NCBI GenBank assembly: GCA_031254075.1
Contig: JAIRVD010000073.1
Span: 1-6,526 of the forward strand
Length of the DNA: 6,526 nucleotides
Source: Clostridiales bacterium
GTDB lineage: Bacteria > Bacillota > Clostridia > Lachnospirales > WQUN01
Direction of reading: 5' to 3'
Both the position numbers and the translations under genes were made by a program. This document shows positions 1 through 4,992 of the stretch, in pieces. How positions within the stretch are numbered: position 1 is the first letter of the stretch; every line of letters begins with the position of its first letter. The notes under the pieces are model-generated. The model was not told the DNA's origin, searched no databases, and saw only the letters and a program-made list of their open reading frames with translations.

Positions 1-144
1 GAAGGAATATTCCTCAACCGATACGGAAATATATTTTTCCGGCTTGCCCATTGTTTTGTTTACAACATCACTGATTTGCTTCGCTGCTTCCTTCAATTGC
101 GCCTCTGACGGACCTTTGATTGTTTTAATTACTACGTGCGGCAT
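1..144 (-). CDS. 4-oxalocrotonate tautomerase-like protein, partial (3' end outside window)
   Basis: The first 48 codons of a gene running leftward out of the window. The product begins MPHVVIKTIKGPSEAQLKEA and continues through a helix (about residues 13-31) to a strand near KYISVSVEE (residues 37-45). Family members start with Met-Pro: after Met removal, Pro-1 is the catalytic base that moves protons in keto-enol tautomerisation. They are small (about 60-80 residues) and assemble as dimers or hexamers, so roughly three quarters of the protein is visible. The MPH start and the beta-alpha-beta layout resemble PptA-type members more than canonical 4-oxalocrotonate tautomerase. The true substrate cannot be told. 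The start is supported by AAGGAG (minus strand, 158 to 153), 8 nt upstream of the ATG. It is divergent from the mscS operon with only a 57-bp gap. The cytoplasmic location is inferred from the family. Confidence 0.88.
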   Translation of the reverse strand, partial: MPHVVIKTIKGPSEAQLKEAAKQISDVVNKTMGKPEKYISVSVEEYSF

Positions 145-152
145 AAAAATCG

Positions 153-158
153 CTCCTT
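153..158 (-). promoter_or_regulatory. Ribosome binding site of the tautomerase gene
   Basis: AAGGAG on the minus strand, 8 nt before the ATG at 144. It is a near-perfect Shine-Dalgarno match and fixes the start that puts Pro directly after Met, as the tautomerase family requires. Confidence 0.75.
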
Positions 159-169
159 TTTAGTTTTTT

Positions 170-179
170 TGGTATTATA
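170..179. promoter_or_regulatory. Overlapping divergent -10 elements (mscS rightward, tautomerase leftward)
   Basis: The plus strand reads TGGTATTAT at 170-178, an extended -10 (TGn plus a 5/6 match to TATAAT) placed 23 nt before the mscS start. The minus strand over 179 to 174 reads a perfect TATAAT, 29 nt before the tautomerase start. The two hexamers overlap because the sequence is nearly symmetric. No strong -35 is seen on either side; the best on the minus strand is TTCAAA at 201 to 196 (4/6, 16-bp spacer). The call rests on motif matching alone. Confidence 0.42.
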
Positions 180-188
180 ACTGCGAAC

Positions 189-194
189 GGGAGG
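189..194 (+). promoter_or_regulatory. Ribosome binding site of the MscS-family gene
   Basis: GGGAGG, 7 nt upstream of the ATG at 202. It is a strong Shine-Dalgarno sequence at ideal spacing and supports the chosen start. Confidence 0.75.
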
Positions 195-201
195 TTTTGA
201 A

Positions 202-1032
202 ATGAATTTCTTGGAAAGTTTTTTTAACGGCGATGATTTTATTTGGGAACTTGCTCGCTTTGGAATAAAATTATTTGCGACATGGTTTGTGATAAGAATG
301 TTTCGAATTTTTTGGGGACGTGTTTTCAGAAAGGATACGATTCATTTAAAATTCGTAAAAAATGTTTGCAGCACAATTATTTGGGCGGCGGGAATTGTTT
401 TCGCGCTTAGTTCGTTTTCGCAATTCGAGGCTCTCGCGGGCGCGTTTCTCGCCGGCTCGGGAATCGCCGCGTTAGCAATCGGTCTTGCCGCGCAGGAATC
501 GCTCGGCAACGCGCTTAACGGACTGTTCATCTCCATCGCAAAACCGTTCGAAGTCGGCGACCGTATTCATCTCGTAAACGCAAACATCACCGGATGGATT
601 GAAGATATTTCCATCAGGCACACAGTAGTACGCACCTTTATGAACAGCCGAGTTATCATCCCAAACTCGATTATTAACAAAGAGCTGATAGAAAATTCCA
701 ACTTCTGCAATCCGCAGGCATCGGCTTTCATTGATGTAATCGTAACCTACGATTCCGACATCCCGAAAGCCTGCGAACTGCTCGCGCAAGTAATCGGCGA
801 ACACCCCGGCTTCGTTGACACCCGCACACCCGAAACACTCAAAACACAACCGAAAGTCCCCGTCTTCGTTCGCGCGTTGGGGCTGCATGGCGCGGAACTG
901 CGCGCAAGCATGTGGACAGAAACCATCGCAACAAACTTCAGCGCGTGCAGCGACGTCCGCAAACAGTTAATCGAAGAATTCGAAACCTCGGGTGTTAAAA
1001 TCGCGGTTGTAAAATTTATTCAGGGTGCGTAA
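202..1032 (+). CDS. mscS: MscS-family mechanosensitive ion channel
   Basis: A 276-residue membrane channel that opens under lateral membrane tension and releases solutes during hypo-osmotic shock. Hydrophobic segments lie at about residues 13-34, 52-71 and 78-113. The third is the pore helix, rich in Ala and Gly (AGAFLAGSGIAALAIGLAAQ), and ends in the family's KPFEVGDRI motif (114-122). The cytoplasmic beta domain follows, with GWIEDISIRHTVVRTF and the conserved IPNS block (153-156). A mixed alpha/beta region follows to the end. Length is close to E. coli MscS (286 residues), so this is the compact three-helix form. The C-terminus (SGVKIAVVKFIQGA) lacks the usual aromatic-proline ending (FPYPQ-like) that closes the cytoplasmic cage. 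It is the first gene of an operon with the TerB-like gene 2 nt downstream. The symbol denotes the family; orthology to E. coli mscS is not claimed. Confidence 0.93.
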   Translation: MNFLESFFNGDDFIWELARFGIKLFATWFVIRMFRIFWGRVFRKDTIHLKFVKNVCSTIIWAAGIVFALSSFSQFEALAGAFLAGSGIAALAIGLAAQESLGNALNGLFISIAKPFEVGDRIHLVNANITGWIEDISIRHTVVRTFMNSRVIIPNSIINKELIENSNFCNPQASAFIDVIVTYDSDIPKACELLAQVIGEHPGFVDTRTPETLKTQPKVPVFVRALGLHGAELRASMWTETIATNFSACSDVRKQLIEEFETSGVKIAVVKFIQGA

Positions 1033-1034
1033 CC

Positions 1035-2546
1035 ATGGACCCTTTCGCGGAAATTGAAATTGACAGCACGCAGCTTCAAACTTCGTCGCAGAAAATCGCA
1101 TTGCCGTCGGTTGAAATTATCGGCGGAACAGCAGACCCTGTTCGTCGGCGGTTTTATGACATGCGGAGTATGGCGTCGGATAATCCGTACACTTGGAATG
1201 ATGCGCGGCTTTTTTACAAGCAGGCGAAATTCATGGAGGATTTCACCGACGACTACAACGGCAACGCGCCGTTTTCGATGCATTATCCGTGCTTTCAGCG
1301 AATGGGCTACGAGCGGCTTCGCACTTATTTTTCATGGCGAACGGCGGCGCGACGCGGCGAGTTTTTGCCCGTAAGCCTTTCCTATGTTTTTTTATATGTA
1401 TACGAACTTCTTGCGTGCATAGGCGCAACAAGCCCCGCTCAGGCTTTGGCGGGGCTTGTTGCGTTGCGGCAGTATGATGAGTTAAACGATTATCTTACTT
1501 CGTGGATTAAGGATTTTCATATTTATTATCATCTTCCGTTTGATGATTTCACTTCTTTCAATAAAAATTTTTATGAAGAAAACAATCTCGATTCGTGGAA
1601 TAAAATTTCAAACTACGATATCGAAAAATCAAAATTCTTCACCGCAAACGACGAAAACGCAAAACTGCTTCGAGATTGTTTCGACGCCGCCATCAGCGGA
1701 ATTTCTTCGCTCTGTGAAAAAAAGTCCCGTCGCTTGAAAGACCTCTTCGTCCTGACGGGCAAACAGGAAATACCGTGGACTCCGTTTCGACGCGCATTAT
1801 TTCATCCGTGGCTTAACCAAACCGACCGCCGCGTTGAATTGGGCGGAGAGATTTTCAACTGCAAAAACAACGAGTGGACAACCCTTTACGCCGCGCCATA
1901 CGCACACAACAAAGCCCTCGCCGCCTTCATAATAAAAAAAGCCGAAGCCTGCACCCGCGCCGAAACAGATTTTTCACCCAAAATTTCCGCCGACCCCGCA
2001 ACCCTAATCAAAGCCCGCACCGCCCTCCACGAACTGGGCATAACCATCCCCGAAATCGAATCCGCAATCGAATCCGCAATCACCGGCTTCTTCAAAGAAA
2101 AAAACCGCGTAGTCGTAAACGTAGACATCAAAGCGCTGGAACGCATTCGCGAAGAATCGGAGGAAATTACGGATAAGTTAATTGTGGAGGAGATTATCGA
2201 AGAAAAAACCTTGGGGGCGAAGGGCGCAGTGAGCGAAGCGAACGTTTCCCGCGCCGCACTTCCCCTGCAAGAAGGCAGTGACGCCTTGACCTCCGACATA
2301 GATGTGTGGGATGAATTCGCCCGGTCATTAACAGAAGCGGAAGCGACGGCGTTAAAAATGATTTTAGAAAACGAAGGTATGAGTAAAATAAAAGCCTTCG
2401 CCGACGGCGAAGGCTTGATGTTGGAAATTCTTGTTGACAGTATCAACGAAAAGGCACTGGACGCAATAGGCGATAATATTCTTGAGCTTTCCGATATTTT
2501 TGAAATTTACGAAGATTATCGTGAGCTTATTTCGTTTCGCACATAG
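1035..2546 (+). CDS. TerB_N / TerB_C domain protein (tellurite-resistance-related family)
   Basis: A 503-residue, probably cytoplasmic protein with no signal peptide or membrane helix. Residues about 38-260 resemble TerB_N: RRRFYDM, then a tyrosine/tryptophan-rich core (YPCFQRMGYERLRTYFSWRT, 84-103) and SYVFLYVYELL (116-126). Residues about 360-500 resemble TerB_C: ALERIREESEEITDKL (367-382), WDEFARSLTEAEATAL (425-440) and INEKALDAIGDNILEL (470-485). No separate central TerB domain is evident. These domains are known from the Ter stress-response network (tellurite, phage and colicin resistance); the biochemical role is not established. The ATG lies 2 nt after the mscS stop with only a weak AGGGTG site, so translational coupling is likely. 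Oddities are a 15-bp inverted repeat within codons 130-143, a 12-bp tandem duplication (IESA twice, 341-348) and a repeat-like linker (about 393-420). The 3' end overlaps the convergent radical SAM gene by 31 bp. The family call is from remembered motifs, with no profile search. Confidence 0.8.
   Translation: MDPFAEIEIDSTQLQTSSQKIALPSVEIIGGTADPVRRRFYDMRSMASDNPYTWNDARLFYKQAKFMEDFTDDYNGNAPFSMHYPCFQRMGYERLRTYFSWRTAARRGEFLPVSLSYVFLYVYELLACIGATSPAQALAGLVALRQYDELNDYLTSWIKDFHIYYHLPFDDFTSFNKNFYEENNLDSWNKISNYDIEKSKFFTANDENAKLLRDCFDAAISGISSLCEKKSRRLKDLFVLTGKQEIPWTPFRRALFHPWLNQTDRRVELGGEIFNCKNNEWTTLYAAPYAHNKALAAFIIKKAEACTRAETDFSPKISADPATLIKARTALHELGITIPEIESAIESAITGFFKEKNRVVVNVDIKALERIREESEEITDKLIVEEIIEEKTLGAKGAVSEANVSRAALPLQEGSDALTSDIDVWDEFARSLTEAEATALKMILENEGMSKIKAFADGEGLMLEILVDSINEKALDAIGDNILELSDIFEIYEDYRELISFRT
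1424..1463. repeat. Perfect 15-bp inverted repeat inside the TerB-like gene
   Basis: The arms CGCAACAAGCCCCGC (1424-1438) and its exact reverse complement (1449-1463) flank a 10-nt loop (1439-1448). The stem is GC-rich and would be very stable as RNA or as a cruciform. Neither strand has a T-run after it, so it does not look like an intrinsic terminator. The codons read GATSPAQALAGLVA, which fits the run of the TerB_N domain, so the palindrome does not look like a simple insertion. Confidence 0.85.
2055..2078 (+). repeat. 12-bp tandem duplication (two copies) in the TerB-like gene
   Basis: ATCGAATCCGCA occurs twice in a row (2055-2066 and 2067-2078). It adds an in-frame IESA repeat to a helical region just before the TerB_C-like domain. 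Identity between copies is complete, which suggests recent replication slippage. Confidence 0.85.
2211..2294. repeat. Repeat-like, GC-rich interdomain insert in the TerB-like gene (tentative)
   Basis: This stretch encodes the linker GAKGAVSEANVSRAALPLQE and a few further residues between acidic helices and the TerB_C-like region. It contains repeated GCGAA words (in GAGCGAAGCGAACG, 2231-2244), two copies of GCAGTGA (2226-2232, 2275-2281), GGCGC/GCGCC arms (2223-2227, 2251-2255) and an AAGGC/GCCTT mini-hairpin (2272-2287). Composition is GC-richer and more repetitive than the flanking gene. It resembles translated dispersed palindromic repeats found in linkers of other genomes, but only one copy is visible here. 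Confidence 0.35.
2380..2416 (-). terminator. Intrinsic terminator of the SLH/radical SAM operon, inside the TerB-like gene
   Basis: Read on the minus strand, an 11-bp perfect stem AAGCCTTCGCC - GTC - GGCGAAGGCTT (2416 to 2392) is followed at once by TTATTTTA. The stem starts 99 nt past the radical SAM stop codon, so it is well placed to end that transcript. It lies within codons of the opposing TerB-like gene (KAFADGEGL, residues 453-461). On the plus strand no T-run follows the stem, so it should act in one direction only. Confidence 0.6.
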
Positions 2547-3952
2547 GTTAAATCATTCATGAAATCTGCGTCATAGTCGGATAATTCTGCGGCTTGTTCG
2601 AGCAGTGCCAAGCCGTCTGCGGAGTTGCCGAGCTTGTGAAGTGCAAGCCCGAGACCTTTCATTACATATGTATCATTTGGGTCGAGTTTTAGAGCTTTTT
2701 CGTTTGCGTCTTTGCAAAGAGAATAATTTCCGCACATAAATTCTGCGAAGCCTTTGATTGCAAGGGCTTTTTTGTTTTCAGGTTCGATTGTCAAAATGCG
2801 TTCCGTGAAAAGAGCGGCGGTTTGAAAATCTTTGTTTTCGAGGGAATGTCTTGCCTGTGCGATTAACCAATCCAAATCGGTTTCTTCGCACAGGCGTTTT
2901 TTTAACTCCTTCAAAGCAAAGTTATAAGTGCAATAAAAATTTTCGGAATTGATATCGCCGTTCATGGTCAGGCGCGTGTTCGGGCAACCGCCGAGACAGC
3001 GGCTTCCGTATGTACAAACGGCGCAATCGCCGACGAGTTGCGCCTTCGTCATATTTCTGCGCCATGCGAAGCCGGTCGGGTCACACCAAATTTCGCGCAG
3101 CGAACGCTCGCGTATGCTTCCTTCGACGAATGATTTTTGCCGAATGGATGTGCAACCCAAAATTTCACCGTTATGCAGAATTCCGAAATTGCGCAAGCCG
3201 GCATTGCATCCGCTCCACATCGGAACATGATTTCCGGTTCCGGAACTCCGTTTAATTACGGCTTCCTTTTCGGAGTAATAACCGATGCAATCGGCGGTGG
3301 AGATTCTTATATCGCCTTCGATTGAAGTCTCGTAGCAAAAATTTATTATTTCATTTACCTGCGCGGGTTCGATTATCCAATCAGGGCGGTTTTTGAAATT
3401 TCCCATCGGCTGACCCATCTGCACCTGCCACGAATCAACACCCGCTTCGATGAGAATATCGCGCAAGCCGTGCAACGTATGTATATTTATTTTCGAAACC
3501 GTCGTAACCGTACCGACTTTCACGCCCGCGTGCTTTAGATTCGCGATTGCATTCATTATACGCGCAAAAGAACCCTTCGTTCGAATGCTGTCATGAATTT
3601 CTTCCGTGCCGTCAATACTTAACGCAACGGTCGAAACACCGCTGCGTTTTAATTTTTCTGCCATTGCAAAGTCAAGCAACCATCCGTTCGTAATAATATT
3701 CACCGCAACAGAACGCGAAGATAATTTTCGCACAATCTGCGGCAAATCCTCGCGAAGAAGCGGCTCTCCGCCCGAAAGCGTTATCCACCTAAGCCCCATA
3801 TCCGCAATCTGCTCCGCAAGCGAAAGCGCCTCATCGGTCGAAAGTTCATCCGGCAACCGCTCCTCACACGACGAACCGCAATGCCCGCATCGCAAATTGC
3901 AACCCATCGTAATTTCCCATACGGCTGTCAGCGGTCGATATTCTATGCTCAT
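2516..3952 (-). CDS. Radical SAM/SPASM peptide-modifying enzyme with C-terminal TPR region
   Basis: A 478-residue cytoplasmic iron-sulfur enzyme. The radical SAM core carries CNLRCGHC (C18, C22, C25) for the SAM-cleaving 4Fe-4S cluster, SGGEPL (60-65) and LSIDG (111-115). A full SPASM cysteine set follows: C249-x12-G-x4-C267, then C310-x2-C313-x5-C319-x3-C323-x17-C341, sufficient for two auxiliary 4Fe-4S clusters. Enzymes with this layout usually modify peptides or proteins, as in RiPP maturation or sulfatase activation. Residues about 362-475 form roughly three TPR-like helical pairs (EPENKKALAIKGFAEF, DPNDTYVMKGLGLALHKLGN), a likely protein-binding platform. No N-terminal PqqD-like recognition domain is seen. 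The ATG shares one base with the stop of the upstream SLH gene (TAATG) and has no good Shine-Dalgarno site, so it is probably translated by coupling. I infer that the SLH protein's tail is its substrate; another target remains possible. Confidence 0.93.
   Translation of the reverse strand: MSIEYRPLTAVWEITMGCNLRCGHCGSSCEERLPDELSTDEALSLAEQIADMGLRWITLSGGEPLLREDLPQIVRKLSSRSVAVNIITNGWLLDFAMAEKLKRSGVSTVALSIDGTEEIHDSIRTKGSFARIMNAIANLKHAGVKVGTVTTVSKINIHTLHGLRDILIEAGVDSWQVQMGQPMGNFKNRPDWIIEPAQVNEIINFCYETSIEGDIRISTADCIGYYSEKEAVIKRSSGTGNHVPMWSGCNAGLRNFGILHNGEILGCTSIRQKSFVEGSIRERSLREIWCDPTGFAWRRNMTKAQLVGDCAVCTYGSRCLGGCPNTRLTMNGDINSENFYCTYNFALKELKKRLCEETDLDWLIAQARHSLENKDFQTAALFTERILTIEPENKKALAIKGFAEFMCGNYSLCKDANEKALKLDPNDTYVMKGLGLALHKLGNSADGLALLEQAAELSDYDADFMNDLTYVRNEISSR
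2748..2778 (+). terminator. Candidate intrinsic terminator of the mscS-terB operon, inside the radical SAM gene
   Basis: An imperfect 8-bp stem (2748-2755 with 2762-2769, one G-T pair, 6-nt loop) is followed by TTTTGTTTT (2770-2778). It sits about 200 nt past the stop of the TerB-like gene, on the antisense strand of the radical SAM gene's TPR region. It is weaker than the opposing terminator at 2380-2416, but it is the best T-tailed hairpin noticed downstream of the plus-strand operon. Confidence 0.38.
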
Positions 3953-4725
3953 TACGGCGACGGAAAACCGTATGGCGGCATGATAAATTCTTCGTCAAGC
4001 GGTATGCCGTATACCGGCATAACGGGAAATTCTTCTATGGGATAACCGTATTCCGGCATCGGAAGCGGTTCGTCGTCCGGGGGATTCTGAGAATTCACAC
4101 TAAAACGAATAAATCCCGCAAGCATTGCCGCAAGCTCGGCTCGCGTCGCGCTGCCCTGCGGGTCAAAACTGCCGTCGGGTCTTCCGCCTATTATCATCGC
4201 GCGATAAAATCGGTCAATCGCTTCCCGCGCATAACTGCGAATATCCGCATCGTCGGCAAATCGCGCACCGTCACGCAGAGCGGGCAATCTCACTCTCGAA
4301 TATTCCGCATAATTATTCAGCATAACAGCCAAATCTTCTCTCGAAATATTTTCGTCAGGCGCAAAAATATTTCCGCCAACACCGCTTGCGATTCCGTTCG
4401 TCACAGCCCAAACCACCGCGTCATAATACCACGCACCCTCGCTGACATCGGTAAAACCATTGCTTCGAATCCCAAAACCGGGTCTTCCCGCGCGATTATA
4501 CAAAACCTGTACCGCCATCGCCCTCGTTACCGGCATATTCGGATTAAACGTTTCGACACTCGTCCCGCTCATAACATCCCGCTCAAAAACATATCTCACA
4601 TCCTCATAAAACCAGTCCGCAACCCCCACATCAACAAACGGCACCGCATAAGCATTGCCAACCATTCCAATTGTCATTATTAAAACCAAAACCGCCGCCA
4701 TCACTCGCTTGGAAATATTTTTCAT
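3952..4725 (-). CDS. Secreted three-SLH-domain protein with C-terminal MPxYGxP repeats (candidate modified substrate)
   Basis: A 257-residue exported protein. Residues 1-27 form a Sec signal peptide (MKNISKR, hydrophobic core, cleavage after AYA). Three SLH domains follow at about 28-77, 91-140 and 155-205, with TRAM, SRED and TRAE at the usual TRAE position. SLH triplets bind pyruvylated secondary cell-wall polymer, so the protein should sit on the cell surface. A short linker (NSQNPPDDEPLP, about 211-222) leads to a tail of MPEYGYP (223-229), MPVYGIP (236-242) and MPPYGFP (249-255), exactly 13 residues apart and ending two residues before the stop. No other functional domain is present, so the tail may be the working part. 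A GTG at 4734 extends the frame, but it overlaps the Shine-Dalgarno site; ATG at 4725, 8 nt after GGGAGG, is the better start. It is the first gene of an operon with the radical SAM gene. An alternative role is a simple wall-anchored spacer. Confidence 0.92.
   Translation of the reverse strand: MKNISKRVMAAVLVLIMTIGMVGNAYAVPFVDVGVADWFYEDVRYVFERDVMSGTSVETFNPNMPVTRAMAVQVLYNRAGRPGFGIRSNGFTDVSEGAWYYDAVVWAVTNGIASGVGGNIFAPDENISREDLAVMLNNYAEYSRVRLPALRDGARFADDADIRSYAREAIDRFYRAMIIGGRPDGSFDPQGSATRAELAAMLAGFIRFSVNSQNPPDDEPLPMPEYGYPIEEFPVMPVYGIPLDEEFIMPPYGFPSP
3955..4059 (-). repeat. 39-bp tandem repeat encoding the MPxYGxP tail (2 full copies plus 1 partial)
   Basis: On the minus strand, units run 4059-4021, 4020-3982 and 3981-3955 (the last is 27 bp, cut off by the stop codon). 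Each starts ATGCCG and encodes MP-x-YG-x-P; the two full copies add a six-residue acidic/hydrophobic spacer (IEEFPV, LDEEFI). Third codon positions and the x residues differ between copies while M, P, Y, G and P stay fixed. This suggests selection on the motif and not a fresh duplication. Confidence 0.85.
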
Positions 4726-4733
4726 ATCAAACA

Positions 4734-4739
4734 CCTCCC
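4734..4739 (-). promoter_or_regulatory. Ribosome binding site that decides the SLH-gene start
   Basis: GGGAGG on the minus strand (4739 to 4734), 8 nt before ATG 4725. The alternative in-frame GTG at 4734-4732 begins inside this site and so cannot use it. This supports MKNISKR as the true N-terminus. Confidence 0.75.
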
Positions 4740-4754
4740 GTTTAGACTTTGCTC

Positions 4755-4763
4755 ATTGTAACA
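4755..4763 (-). promoter_or_regulatory. Extended -10 promoter candidate for the SLH/radical SAM operon
   Basis: TGTTACAAT on the minus strand (4763 to 4755): a TGn extension and a 5/6 match to TATAAT, 29 nt before the start codon. This predicts a leader of about 20-25 nt. No convincing -35 lies 16-18 bp upstream, which extended -10 promoters can tolerate. Confidence 0.42.
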
Positions 4764-4887
4764 TATGTATCGCGGTTTTCACTAATATAGTTAATTGAAA
4801 ATGGATTACCACGTTGGTTTTGTATAAATAAAAATGCCGAGGCAAATAAATTTTATTGGCGATTATATTGTCGGATTTTACATTTTA
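4764..4887. other. AT-rich intergenic core between the two divergent operons, no gene seen
   Basis: This lies between the SLH-gene promoter and the sbcD promoter candidates. No convincing open reading frame with a ribosome binding site, no strong hairpin and no recognisable riboswitch or operator palindrome was found. It probably only separates the two divergent transcription units. Confidence 0.5.
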
Positions 4888-4916
4888 TTGCAATTATGCT
4901 ACAAGATGAATACAAT
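4888..4916 (+). promoter_or_regulatory. Promoter candidate for sbcDC
   Basis: TTGCAA (4888-4893, 4/6 match to the -35 consensus), a 17-bp spacer, then TACAAT (4911-4916, 5/6 match to the -10 consensus). The transcript would start near 4923, giving a leader of about 70 nt before sbcD. Spacing is optimal for the housekeeping sigma factor. Confidence 0.5.
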
Positions 4917-4980
4917 TGAATAAAAAGTGCATACACGTAAGTCTAATGACCACGTTTTACAAACGCCATGGTGAACGAAC

Positions 4981-4986
4981 TGGAGG
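4981..4986 (+). promoter_or_regulatory. Ribosome binding site of sbcD
   Basis: TGGAGG, 6 nt upstream of the ATG at 4993. It supports a start that gives the canonical SbcD N-terminus MKFLHLSDLHIGK. Confidence 0.75.
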
Positions 4987-4992
4987 CAGACC

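Noticed and set aside
472..888. 138-codon open frame on the minus strand opposite mscS
   Set aside because: It is a shadow of the MscS reading frame: no ribosome binding site was noticed, no family features are seen, and the plus-strand frame has clear conserved motifs.
1424..1463. 15-bp inverted repeat read as an intrinsic terminator
   Set aside because: No T-tract follows the stem on either strand, and termination here would truncate the TerB-like gene.
1886..2446. 186-codon open frame on the minus strand opposite the TerB-like gene
   Set aside because: It mirrors a biased-codon coding region, has no recognisable domain, and lies antisense to a well-supported protein with family motifs.
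3960..3971. Small ACGG/CCGT hairpin just before the radical SAM start on the mRNA
   Set aside because: The stem is only 4 bp and arises from the PYGFPSP codons, so it is too weak to call a regulatory structure.
3606..3983. 125-codon open frame on the plus strand opposite the radical SAM gene
   Set aside because: It covers the region coding for the radical SAM core motifs on the other strand and has no independent support.
4726..4734. GTG start at 4734 adding three residues to the SLH protein
   Set aside because: The GTG overlaps the only good Shine-Dalgarno site, whereas ATG 4725 sits 8 nt after it and gives a standard signal peptide.
4808..4956. ACCACGTT at 4808-4815 and again at 4949-4956 as paired operator sites
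   Set aside because: An 8-bp match with no dyad symmetry and no fixed relation to the promoters is within chance expectation for this region.
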